Origin: Flectobacillus roseus | GTDB lineage: Bacteria; Bacteroidota; Bacteroidia; Cytophagales; Spirosomataceae | DNA: 63,656 bases | NCBI RefSeq assembly: GCF_030056665.1 | Contig: NZ_JASHIG010000039.1 | Reading direction: 5' to 3' (one strand) | Shown: positions 44,301 through 52,900 of the stretch, in pieces | How positions within the stretch are numbered: the first letter of the stretch is position 1 | How the letters are laid out: each line of letters starts with the position of its first letter | Notes under the pieces: model-generated | Databases searched by the model: none | Seen by the model: the letters and a program-made list of their open reading frames with translations, nothing else | Told to the model about the DNA's origin: nothing | Translations under genes and position numbers: made by a program

Positions 44301-44812
44301 CCGATATGGTACAAGTAGGCAATGAAATCAATCATGGCTTAGTTTGGCCAGAAGGTAGTTTTGCAAATACTGACCAATTGGCGAAACTCATAAATGCAGG
44401 TACTGCGGCGGTGAAAGCGGTGGCTCCACAAACTATCATGATGTTGCACGTAGCTTTGGGCGGACAAAATCATGAATCAGTCCAATTTATCGACAATATG
44501 TTGGCACGTGGCGTTCATTTTGATGTGATTGGGGAATCCTATTATCCCAAATGGCATGGAACTATTGAGGATTTAAGAGACAATCTCAGTAACCTGATTG
44601 AGCGATACAACAAAGATGTTATCGTGGTAGAATACTCACAAATGAAAAATGAAGTCAATCAAGTGGTTTTTAATTTACCGAATGGCAAAGGCAAAGGAAC
44701 TTGTATTTGGGAACCGCTCAATACTTGGGAGGCTATCTTTGAAAAAGATGGAAAAGCCAATTACCATTTGGCTACTTATGATGAAATAAGTAAGCAATTT
44801 TTATTGAAGTAA
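41396..44812 (+). CDS. GH2 beta-galactosidase fused to a GH53 galactanase
   Basis: ATG 41396 gives a signal peptide (MQKLKTYLFKLTLALAIVTL); an earlier in-frame ATG adds 18 residues. The protein has 1138 residues. Residues about 35-760 are a full GH2 enzyme: sugar-binding domain, Ig domain, TIM barrel with acid/base Glu442 in SIGNEEGW and nucleophile Glu517 in IIGTEMGS, then DUF4982 and Ig-like domains. Residues about 838-1138 are a GH53 barrel starting KMLGADISFLPELEAKN, with Glu977 in QVGNEINHG and Glu1079 in VVEYSQ. All four catalytic acids are present, so it is predicted to join exo-galactosidase and endo-galactanase in one periplasmic protein. It is the last gene of the galactan PUL. Confidence 0.92.
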   Translation: MQKLKTYLFKLTLALAIVTLIQKPTLSQNSRTKTNFDKDWRFHLGHFSNPDKDFNYGLTNLFYKSGSAVNTAIDPKFVDSSWTKLNLPHDWVVALPFVKSEDAHVESHGFKPVGGQFPETSIGWYRKHFSLTPADSGSRYSVQFDGIYRDANVWINGFYLGNNKSGYLGASYDITDFLNFHKDNVIVVRVDASQYEGWFYEGAGIYRHVWLNRYQNAHIQEDGIFAYSEIKGNKANIMVETTFKNEDYKSDNLTITSYLLDRNGKVVAKSPEQAFTLKAQEEKMASQAISIANPRLWSLEDPYLYKIKVELKSQGKVVDQQQFRFGIRTIDIKPNGVFVNGKHVKILGTNNHQDHAGVGSAMPDYLQYYRIGLLKNMGSNAYRASHHAPTPELIEACDSLGMLLLDEQRLLNSGTEYMNQFERLIKRDRNHASVFLWSIGNEEGWIQKNTVGKRIALTLLAKQKQLDPTRTSTYAADLANHFAGVNEVIPVRGFNYRQFAVEDYHKDHPTQPIIGTEMGSTVTTRGIYEKDTIRGYVPDQDITAPWWASKAEEWWKLAANNDFWLGGFIWTGFDYRGEPTPYRWPNVNSHFGMMDVCGFPKNLYYYYQSWWTDKDVLHIAPHWNWQGKEGQPINVWVNSNADEVELFLNEKSLGKKVMPRNGHLNWSVNYAAGKLEAVGWKKGRKITTKVETTGLPYEVVVTPYKTTAIADGKDLSIINISVVDKEGREVPNADNLIKFKLKGDAKIIGVGNGDPSSHEPDQCAEGMWQRSLFNGKCQVIVQMGENPSMIQFEALATGLYAGGTDILTVSPEKIAQVSIDPTYQLKPEAKKSAAIDKMLGADISFLPELEAKNIKFSDKGVEKDAIQILKDHGFNYVRLRIFHNPAQPKGYSPTTGFCDLVHTKEMVKRAKAHGLKVLLDFHYSDYWADPGKQFKPLAWEGKNFLDLKKSLYDYTYEVMQALKAQGTLPDMVQVGNEINHGLVWPEGSFANTDQLAKLINAGTAAVKAVAPQTIMMLHVALGGQNHESVQFIDNMLARGVHFDVIGESYYPKWHGTIEDLRDNLSNLIERYNKDVIVVEYSQMKNEVNQVVFNLPNGKGKGTCIWEPLNTWEAIFEKDGKANYHLATYDEISKQFLLK

Positions 44813-44817
44813 TGATT

Positions 44818-44825
44818 TAACTTTG
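44818..44825 (+). promoter_or_regulatory. Candidate -7 element (TAACTTTG) for the DUF952 gene
   Basis: TAACTTTG followed by CACCC matches TAnnTTTG and lies 26 bp before the ATG at 44851, a plausible distance. Confidence 0.45.
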
Positions 44826-44850
44826 CACCCAAATCTTAAAACAACCAATT

Positions 44851-45174
44851 ATGTTACTTCATCATATTGTTACGCCAGAATGGTGGGCTAAGTTTGAGGG
44901 ATTATCCCATTACGAATCTGAAACATTGGCGCAAGAAACCTTTATTCATTTTTCTACCCCTGAACAGGTAGAAGGCACGCTAAATCGCTTTTTTGTGGGA
45001 TTTCCTCGCTTGATTTTACTACATATCAACCAAGATTTATTAGAAGCTGAATTAAAATTTGAATCAGCTGGTGATCATGGTGTATTTCCGCATCTTTATG
45101 GTAAATTAAATATGAGTGCAGTGACTCAGGTGGAGGTAATCCAGCCAGATATAGATGGTATTTGGAAAAGATAG
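44851..45174 (+). CDS. DUF952 family protein
   Basis: This is a 107-residue cytoplasmic protein. The motifs LHHIVTPEWW, FIHFSTPEQVEGTLNRFF and ESAGDHGVFPHLYGKLN (two conserved His-containing blocks) match the DUF952 family, whose biochemical role is unknown; the fold is related to ADP-ribosyl-transferring proteins according to some annotation. It has its own probable promoter and a long hairpin after it, so it is likely monocistronic. Confidence 0.85.
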   Translation: MLLHHIVTPEWWAKFEGLSHYESETLAQETFIHFSTPEQVEGTLNRFFVGFPRLILLHINQDLLEAELKFESAGDHGVFPHLYGKLNMSAVTQVEVIQPDIDGIWKR

Positions 45175-45196
45175 GACTTGTAATTTTCTAATAAAA

Positions 45197-45257
45197 ATAA
45201 AGTGCTTTGAAAATTCTGATACAATAACATGGTATGAGGTTTTTAAAGCACTTTATT
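45197..45257. terminator. Long-loop hairpin after the DUF952 gene
   Basis: AATAAAGTGCTTT (45197-45209) pairs with AAAGCACTTTATT (45245-45257) around a 35-bp loop, then T-rich sequence. It is a weak rho-independent terminator candidate. Confidence 0.5.
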
Positions 45258-45312
45258 TATATGTAGGCTGATTACTAATGAAATTCTAATAAATTCCGAC
45301 AAACCAATAACC

Positions 45313-45320
45313 TATTTTTG
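45313..45320 (+). promoter_or_regulatory. Candidate -7 element (TATTTTTG) for the CLC gene
   Basis: TATTTTTG matches TAnnTTTG and lies 44 bp before the first possible start of the CLC gene. Confidence 0.4.
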
Positions 45321-45363
45321 TATCTAACCTATCAAAAAGATACTCATTAAAACAATTGTAAAA

Positions 45364-46773
45364 TTGAATTTTTCAAGGAAAAGGAATATTGTAAAAATCA
45401 AAAAACATCCCCTTGGGAAGGTGTTTTGGAATTATGTTGAGGAACTATATCTGCGAACTTTATCTACCAATCAATCCCTTCGAAAACAAACTTTCCAAAT
45501 TATTCCTTATCTAATTGGAGCGCTTATTACGGGTGCGGTAGCTTTTCTGTATAGCCGTATTTTTAGTATCGCTGAACATTGGTCTATTCAACTTTTCGAG
45601 TATTCGCCGCTCAGTGTATTTTTGGTTACACCGCTTTCATTTGTTCTTTCTTGGTGGATTGCACAGCATTTTGCGCCCTATACCAAAGGCAGTGGAATTC
45701 CGCAAGTAATGGCTGCATTGGAATTAGAAAAGCCAGAAGAAAAGTCACTGATTCGCTATTTTCTAGGGTTTAAGGTGATTTTGGTGAAAATATTTTCAAG
45801 TGCAATCAAGGTGCTTGGAGGAGGAATTGTTGGGCGAGAAGGACCAACTATCCAAATAGGGAGTTCAATATTTCTAGAAATCAAAAGAGCCTTACCCAAA
45901 TGGTGGATTAATATTTCGGAAAAAAATATGTTGATTGCTGGTGCTGCTTCAGGGCTTGCTTCGGCATTTAATACGCCCTTAGGTGGAGTGATTTTTGCGA
46001 TAGAAGAACTCTCAAAATTTCATATCAGATATTATAAAACGCCTCTTTTTATTGCAGTAATTACTGCGGGTCTCACTGCTCAAGGATTAGGAGGTTCATA
46101 TTTGTACTTAGGTACACCCAAAACAGGATTTGATGGTTTGACAGTAATAGTGGGAATAATAGCAGTAGGAATTGTTGCAGGTTATTTAGGGAGTAAAATG
46201 TGTGTTTTGCTCTTGAAGTTCATGCAGTTTTTTGGTAGAATTTCTTCCATTCCTAAAAAAGTTTTTGCCATTGTTTTGTGTGGATTATGGGTTGCGACAA
46301 CGATTTACTTTCTAGGTTTCGAGGCCATGGGTTCTGGCAAAGAAATCATGGAGCGGGTATTATTTACCAACTATAAATCTGTGGAATGGTATTTACCTTT
46401 AGTACGAATTGTAGGACTAATGACCTCTTTCGGATTTGGAGGAGCAGGAGGCGTTTTTGCACCGTCCTTAAGTGCAGGAGCGACAGTCGGTGCGTATGTT
46501 TCACAGCTATTGCATCTTACAGGTGGCAATGCCAATTTACTCATTCTGATTGGGATGACGGCATTTTTGACAGGTGTAACGCGTGCGCCATTCACCAGTG
46601 CAATTATTATTTTTGAAATGACAGATCGACATTCTATCATTTTCTTTTTATTGATAGGAGGCTTTATCGCCAACGTAATTGCGAATTTCGTTTCGTCACA
46701 CTCGTTTTACGACCAACTAAAGGATTTGTATTTAAAAGATGTGGAAGAGAAGATAGAAGTTGAGAAAACGTAA
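45364..46773 (+). CDS. CLC-family chloride channel/transporter
   Basis: This is a 469-residue polytopic inner-membrane protein. CLC signatures are visible: GSGIPQ (about 111-116; the anion-site serine motif), GREGPTIQIG (about 157-166; the gating glutamate is the E) and GGAGGVFAPSLSAGA (about 359-373). It therefore moves chloride or a related anion, possibly with proton exchange. It lacks C-terminal CBS domains. The reading frame opens just after a stop at 45349 and has no ATG early on, so a TTG at 45364 or a GTG at 45421 must be the start; this is uncertain. Confidence 0.9.
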   Translation: MNFSRKRNIVKIKKHPLGKVFWNYVEELYLRTLSTNQSLRKQTFQIIPYLIGALITGAVAFLYSRIFSIAEHWSIQLFEYSPLSVFLVTPLSFVLSWWIAQHFAPYTKGSGIPQVMAALELEKPEEKSLIRYFLGFKVILVKIFSSAIKVLGGGIVGREGPTIQIGSSIFLEIKRALPKWWINISEKNMLIAGAASGLASAFNTPLGGVIFAIEELSKFHIRYYKTPLFIAVITAGLTAQGLGGSYLYLGTPKTGFDGLTVIVGIIAVGIVAGYLGSKMCVLLLKFMQFFGRISSIPKKVFAIVLCGLWVATTIYFLGFEAMGSGKEIMERVLFTNYKSVEWYLPLVRIVGLMTSFGFGGAGGVFAPSLSAGATVGAYVSQLLHLTGGNANLLILIGMTAFLTGVTRAPFTSAIIIFEMTDRHSIIFFLLIGGFIANVIANFVSSHSFYDQLKDLYLKDVEEKIEVEKT

Positions 46774-46808
46774 TAGGAGACAAGTTTTTGGCTGAGATAA
46801 CCTAAATT

Positions 46809-46850
46809 AACCCACAACCCAAAAGTTTAACCAAGGGTTGTGGGTTTTTT
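46809..46850 (+). terminator. Terminator after the CLC gene
   Basis: AACCCACAACCC (46809-46820) pairs with GGGTTGTGGGTT (46835-46846), then TTTT. It lies between the convergent CLC and hydrolase genes. Confidence 0.8.
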
Positions 46851-46856
46851 ATTTGA

Positions 46857-48827
46857 TTATTCAAACAAACTATTATTCTCTGCCTTCTTAATTTCTCGCT
46901 CTGCGTCTTCTGGGAGCATGAGTCCTTCTTTTACCATTTCTTCGGCTGCTTTTTTGACTAATGAAACATAGTGTTCGGAGTTGCCATATCTTTCTTCTAG
47001 TGATAACCGAGGGTCATTTTTTACTAATCTTTCAGATTTGGTTTTGGCAAATGGCAGAAAATATCCCTCCAATGGTGCTAAATTTCCTTCTCCATAGCCT
47101 TTGATTCTGAGTGCCCAGCCTGTGTAAGTGCCTAGCGGAACACGTCTTGTTAGGGTATGTAAGCCACCAATTTCATTGTTGTCTTGATCAACCGTAGGCA
47201 CCAAAACCGTATAAACCTTATCTTTGATGAGTTTGGCTGGTTCGTGTACAATGCCTGTCATCCATTTTGCTTGAAATTCTTTACCAAAATCTCTCACGGT
47301 ATAACCATCTACCAATCCTTTGAATGGGATATTGGGTAGCGTTTGCCAACCGATTTCGGTACTTTTAGCAAGCGTCTTGTCTGCCACTTTTGGATATTGG
47401 CTTGCTGGTGGGTTTTTGCCTTCCATTACCCATTGTTCGAGTGCCACATGCAATGCTCTCCATGAATCATTGAAAGAGTTAGTATTGTTAGACTGCCCTG
47501 TGATTTTATTGATGTTTTCGTTCGGGGCAGGGCCGTGCTGTGTGCTAGCAAAATGATAGATTCTTACATTTTTAGGAATTTCCAAGTCTGTTTTACCATA
47601 TACATCTGTGGTACGAAGCGACATACGCATTTGCCAATATTCCGTTGAACTTACGGTGTGCATAATTTTGGGCAAAAAGCCTTGTTTTGCACAGTTTTCA
47701 AGGATTCCGCCCGCGGTGCCCGAAAGTGGGTCGGTCGTGATATTCCATGTAAATGGAGCTTCATTGCCAGCAAATAGGATTTCTTCATGTTGTAATCCTG
47801 CACCTCCTGGGCGACCAAAACGGATGTTTACCGAAGTTTTACGAGTAGCCACATGAACGTTGAGTCCATCAAAAATAATCTGGTTTTTTTCGCTGGCATT
47901 AAATCCCAAATGAAGAAATGTTCTCAAAAAGTTACCACATTGTGAAACACCAATGGCAACAGATTTTTTGACATATCCTGCCAATGGGTTTTGTACACTT
48001 TTATCGTATCGACAAAAATCGACGATATCTCTCGTAGCTGCTAATCCCAGGCCTAAGACCAAGGGATTTTTAGCCGTATATTGAAATTCGTAAATATAAT
48101 TTGGGTCAAAGCCTCCCTTTAAGGAAAGTTGGGTTGTGCTGGGCACACAGTCGCCTTTGCTACAATCACTAAATGACCATTCTGTCGATGGAATTTCGAT
48201 TGGCTCATCTAATGGGTTAAATTTTCTGGTTAATCTTCCTGTCTTAGGATCTAAACTGGCAGTTTCATAAGGCTGATGGAATTGTCCTGTAAAAGTTGTG
48301 CCACTTAAAGGAACAGTTGGCGTAGGGTCATTCACCACAAATTCAGTATGAAGTCTGCCCATAATTGTTTTGCCGTTTTGCGTTGCCACGGGAACTTTAA
48401 TTTTGAGCTTATTGTCTCCATACAAATCTCCTTGCCAGCCTCCCCAAAGGAACACATAACCGCGCTTCATAAGAGTGGTGTCGGGTCCATACGCATTGCC
48501 TCGGTTAGGAACATTGTAAAAGAGTAAGCCATTAGATTTGCTCATGTCTACGGGTTTCAACATTACAAACTCAGTGACATATTCCACCATTCCACGGCTG
48601 TTGCGAGGAGCAAGCGTGATGTCTTGAATGATTTTGTTGTGCGCCTCAAAAGGATTTACTTCACCATAAGCCAAACCTGTAATTCTCACAAAAGCACCTA
48701 CGTTGCCAAATACGCGACCATTTTGATAGGATTCTTGTTTGAGAATTTCAATTTTAGTGATTTTTGCAGAAACAGAGTAATTGCCAATAGTCCACAAGAA
48801 TAGAATGAATAGGGTAATTTTTTTCAT
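46857..48827 (-). CDS. Secreted alpha/beta-hydrolase-domain protein (PF20091 type)
   Basis: ATG at 48827 gives a signal peptide (MKKITLFILFLWTIGNYSVSAK); an upstream start adds 23 residues with no signal logic. The protein is 656 residues. Segments typical of the 'alpha/beta hydrolase domain-containing protein' family are GNVGAFVRITGLAYGEVNP, GLLFYNVPNRGN, RGYVFLWGGWQGD, and the elbow-like GVSQCGNFLRTFLHLGFN (about 315-332). The late STEYWQMRMSL and HFASTQHGP blocks also fit. The substrate is unknown and could be an ester. It stands alone. Confidence 0.8.
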   Translation of the reverse strand: MKKITLFILFLWTIGNYSVSAKITKIEILKQESYQNGRVFGNVGAFVRITGLAYGEVNPFEAHNKIIQDITLAPRNSRGMVEYVTEFVMLKPVDMSKSNGLLFYNVPNRGNAYGPDTTLMKRGYVFLWGGWQGDLYGDNKLKIKVPVATQNGKTIMGRLHTEFVVNDPTPTVPLSGTTFTGQFHQPYETASLDPKTGRLTRKFNPLDEPIEIPSTEWSFSDCSKGDCVPSTTQLSLKGGFDPNYIYEFQYTAKNPLVLGLGLAATRDIVDFCRYDKSVQNPLAGYVKKSVAIGVSQCGNFLRTFLHLGFNASEKNQIIFDGLNVHVATRKTSVNIRFGRPGGAGLQHEEILFAGNEAPFTWNITTDPLSGTAGGILENCAKQGFLPKIMHTVSSTEYWQMRMSLRTTDVYGKTDLEIPKNVRIYHFASTQHGPAPNENINKITGQSNNTNSFNDSWRALHVALEQWVMEGKNPPASQYPKVADKTLAKSTEIGWQTLPNIPFKGLVDGYTVRDFGKEFQAKWMTGIVHEPAKLIKDKVYTVLVPTVDQDNNEIGGLHTLTRRVPLGTYTGWALRIKGYGEGNLAPLEGYFLPFAKTKSERLVKNDPRLSLEERYGNSEHYVSLVKKAAEEMVKEGLMLPEDAEREIKKAENNSLFE

Positions 48828-48970
48828 AAAAAATTGGTTGAAGGGGAATTGATTTTGGTACAGATAAGAGTATTTAGCTAGAAATATAATTAGCAATATT
48901 ACTACATACTCATGCTTAAATGGCTACAAATATAGAGGCTGTTTCAAAATATTCGTTACAGATGAATAAA

Positions 48971-49020
48971 TTCACCCGTTAAATGGAATCACTGTACAGT
49001 GATTCCATTTAACGGGTGAA
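48971..49020. repeat. Perfect 50-bp palindrome
   Basis: TTCACCCGTTAAATGGAATC with ACTGT is followed immediately by its exact reverse complement, ending TTTAACGGGTGAA; 25 bp per arm with no loop. Just outside on the left is GAGGCTGTTTCAAAA, reminiscent of some insertion sequence ends. One arm plus flank recurs at 17405-17432. The interval 48828-49148 otherwise holds only a terminator and no gene. Confidence 0.9.
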
Positions 49021-49063
49021 CTTTAAAGGATCTTTCATAAAATAAAGTTATACTAAAAAGCGA

Positions 49064-49093
49064 AACCCAAGCCGATTGATTTCGGCTTGGGTT
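49064..49093 (-). terminator. Terminator after the receiver gene
   Basis: AACCCAAGCCGA (49064-49075) pairs with TCGGCTTGGGTT (49082-49093). It lies about 55 bp past the stop of the leftward receiver gene; a TTT-rich run (CGCTTTTTAG) follows on the minus strand. Confidence 0.65.
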
Positions 49094-49148
49094 CCTATTT
49101 AATGCAGTAATATGTAAGGACGGTTTTAACTTAGATTGTTGAGACTCA

Positions 49149-49511
49149 TTAGTTAAGATGAATCAATCTTTGTGCTCGGAGTAGTAACTCATTCATTCTG
49201 AATGGTTTTTCTACAAAATCATTGGCGCCTAATCTAAAAACATCATTGATGGTATGCTCATTACTAGTACCTGATAACACCAGAATAGGAGTGTCTGCAA
49301 ACTTAGATTCTCGAATATGAAGAATCAATTCTTGTCCTCCAGCATACGGCATGTTTAAGTCAGTAATGACAACATCAGGCTGTAAATTATCAAAGCTTTC
49401 AATGGCCGCTAATCCATTTTCGGCACTAATAACGGTACAATCGTTTCTAGAAAATTTGTCAATGAGCAATCTTCGAAGAAGTGGTTCGTCTTCAGCAATT
49501 AATACTTTCAT
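49149..49511 (-). CDS. Stand-alone response regulator receiver (CheY-like)
   Basis: This 120-residue protein is a single receiver domain: acidic pocket E7-D8, phospho-acceptor Asp51 in VVITDLNMPYAGG, Ser80 in LVLSGT and Lys102 in FVEKPF. It has no output domain, so it must act by binding another protein or as a phosphate relay. It lies between a hydrolase gene and the second HTCS, but 421 bp with repeats separates it from the latter, so there is no evidence they form a system. Confidence 0.92.
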   Translation of the reverse strand: MKVLIAEDEPLLRRLLIDKFSRNDCTVISAENGLAAIESFDNLQPDVVITDLNMPYAGGQELILHIRESKFADTPILVLSGTSNEHTINDVFRLGANDFVEKPFRMNELLLRAQRLIHLN

Positions 49512-49719
49512 TTATAAATTTTTATGGGTTGTTATTGGAATTGTCCAATAACATACTTACGAAATTGGATATAATTTGGATTTCGTTGAGACTGTATTTT
49601 TTAAAAAATTTAATAAATAGGCTTTAGGCTGTAAGCGGTTGGCATTAAGCACATGTTTATATTATTTACAAAGACAAATTATTAAACTTTAAGCTTAAGT
49701 AATCATGCAAAATAAGATC

Positions 49720-49880
49720 TAAGTTTTGTGTTTTAGGGACAAGACAACAGACACAAGACAAAGAGTGTTAAAATGTTTTTAACGACTACGGACATGCATT
49801 TTTCCCATAGCCCATCGCCGAAAGCCGATACCTGAATGCCTTAGGCAAAAAATTAAATTCTATTTTGCCTACTAACTCAG
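49720..49880. repeat. Dispersed repeat, copy 2 (see 28779-28880)
   Basis: TAAGTTTTGTGTTTTAGGGA, AGAGTGTTAAAATGTTT and ACATGCATTTTT match the 28779 copy. The following CCATCGCCGAAAGCCGATA and AATTCTATTTTGCC match in part the pieces at 6056-6110 and 40188-40243. No gene is seen in 49512-49932. Confidence 0.7.
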
Positions 49881-49932
49881 GGCATTATGCCCACAACCTA
49901 CTACATATAAAATGAGTACTCATTTCTAAATT

Positions 49933-52900
49933 CTACTTTGCATTCTTGTGAATTTTAGCATATTCCGATGGTGCGTATTGATAAATTTGCTGGAACATTT
50001 TTCTGAAATATTTGGCATCTTCAATTCCTACAATGGTTGCTACTTCTTGCACCCTCAAATCGGTGCTGGCCAAAAGTTGCGCAGCTCGTTTTAAACGAAT
50101 ATCTCGAATAAATTCTACCACAGACTGTCCCGTAATAGATTTTATTTGGCGATAAAAACCTGATTGACTCATAGCCATTGCTTTTACCAACTCTTGCACA
50201 TTAAAATCTTGATTGCTCAAATTTTCTTCCACGATTTTCATCGCTTTTTCCAAGAAGGTTTTGGTATCATCAGGAATTGAAACAGCACTCGGTTGAAGCA
50301 ATATTTGTCGTTGATAATAATCCCGAATCAAAAGGCGATTGTGTAACAGATTTTGTACTTTGGTTTGTAGTAACTGTGGATGAAAAGGTTTTGACAAATA
50401 TTCATCAGCGCCATTTTCCAAGCCTTCAATTTGATGTGCTGCCGCCGACCGAGCAGTGAGTAGCACCACTGGGATATGGGAAGTTTTCGGATTTTGTTTT
50501 AGTTTTCGACAAAGTTCCAAACCATCGACATTGGGCATCATGACATCGCTGATAATGAGGTCTGGCATCAAATGGTTGGCTTTTTCCAAGCCATCTTGAC
50601 CATCAATGGCGGTAAAAGTTTGATAATGAGATTCAAAAAGCTTTTGAATATATTGACGCACTTCTGGATGGTCTTCTACAATCAGTACTTTTTGTCCATG
50701 GCTGGCATCATGGTTTGTGTCAATGTTTTGGAGCGCTTGAGGAGGATTTTGCAACCAAGTAAGCTCTTTAGGAGCATTTTGCGTGATTTCTTCGGGTTTC
50801 AAATGCGCAGAACCATACGGGAGTTTTATCGTAAAATTAGTTCCTTTCCCGATTTCACTTTGAACTAAGATTTCACCATGATGCGCTTCAACAAATTGCT
50901 TGACCAAGGACAATCCTATACCTGTTCCAACCAATTTCATGGTTTCGGTATGTGATGCCTGAAAATAAGGGTCAAATATCTGAGAAAGCGCTGAGGCTTC
51001 CATGCCAACACCATTATCTTGAATAGAAATTTCCAAATAATGATTGGATAATTGATTATGCTCAAAAAGTGCTTCCTCGCTCGAATTTCCAACTGTTCGT
51101 ACTGCCACCTGTATTTTTCCACCCGATGCAGTATATTTAAAAGCGTTAGAAAGTAAATTCGTAAGAATGATTTCAATTTTTGAAGAATCAAAAAATAGCT
51201 CGACTTCTTCTTGAGGCAAGTCAATGGTATATTCAATTTGTTGTTCTTCAGATTTTAACTGAAAAATCAAAAGAATTTCACTCAACATTGGAATAATGTT
51301 GTCTTTACTTGCCGAAATAGAGATATGTCCCGATTCTACTTTTCTGAATTCTAATAACTGATTGACCAAATCATACAACTTTTTACTTTGTTGATGAACT
51401 AATAGCAATTTGCTCCTAAATGGACTTGGCATAGTAATCATTTCCTCCAAAGGTCCTAATATTAAGGTTAATGGTGTTCTTAATTCATGCGAAACATTGG
51501 TGAAAAAACGAAGTTTTAAATCTGTTAATTCCTTTTCTTTTTCAGTTTTGTAGGTTTCTAACGAAAGCTCATTCTGTAGTTTTTGATGGCGCAAGGTGAT
51601 TTTACGATACAAATACAAACCAGCGATAATCAATCCTAGATATAGGAGATACGCCCACCAAGTTTGATACCAAGGCGGTAAAATATGAATCGTAACGGTT
51701 TCAATTTTAGACCATTGCCCTTCGCCGTTATACGCTTTTACGTATAGTTTGTAATAACCAGAGGGTAAATTGGCAAAATTGGCTACACGAGCATTTGAGC
51801 CTACATACACCCAATGCGAGTTATACCCTTGAAGCTTGTAAGCATAGCTTGTCTTGGCAGGGTTGGCGAAGTTTAGTCCTACAAATTCAATCGAAAAGTC
51901 ATTTTCATTGGCATGAATTTCAAGTTCATCGAGTTGGTTGAATGGCGCTGGCAGTATCACTCGATGGTTGATTTCTTCACCAATTTGTACCGTTTGGTTA
52001 AAGATTTTTAGATTAGTAAAACGAACCGTTGGCGCCTGTAAACTTGGTTGGATTTTTTCGGGATTAAAATACGTAACGCCTTTGATTCCGCCCAAGTAGA
52101 GAATACCTGAGGCATCCTGATAGGCAGCACCGACTTTGAAGGAATTACTCTGAATTCCATCGGCTACGTCATAATGTATCCATTGTCCTGACTTTGGGCT
52201 ATATCTTCCCAGTCCAGAGCCTCCAATCCAGATGTTTCCTTGTTTATCTTGCAAAATACCTTCTACATTCGATTCAGGAATATTGATTCGTCTGACGAGG
52301 TATTTGCCATTTTTTAGGGGCTCGATTTTGTTTAATCCACCACCAATAGTTCCAACCCATATGGCTCCTGAAGGATCTTGGACTTTTTGCCAAGCAAAAT
52401 TGACACTTAGGGAATTTGGATTATTTTCTTCAAAACTAAATTTTTGTAATAACTTAAGCCCAGTAGTTTGAATCTGAAATAACAAAACGCCCATATCCCT
52501 TGTACTCGCCCAGATTTGCTCTTTGGTTTTGTCATATAAAAGATGGGTGAACTGACGAGCCACCAGATTATGGTTGTCAGTCGAGTATATATTGAGGACT
52601 TTTCCTGCTTTGTCAAGTTTTAAAATTCCATATTCGAAAGTAGCAATCCAGATAAAGCCCTCTGACGTTTCGATAATACTTTCAATACTGGTGGAAGGAA
52701 TCGGTAAATTAATTTTTTTTAAGGTACCATTTTGTAATACATACAACCCATTATAGCGCGTACCCACCCAGAGTGTCCGCTTGGTATCCATCAAGAGTGT
52801 TGAAACATCCGTGCCCGTGGCGTCGCCGTTGAGCTCACGATTGGCATAGTTGGTATAAGATTTGGTGTCAAAATCGTATCTCGAAAAACCATTTCTGGTA

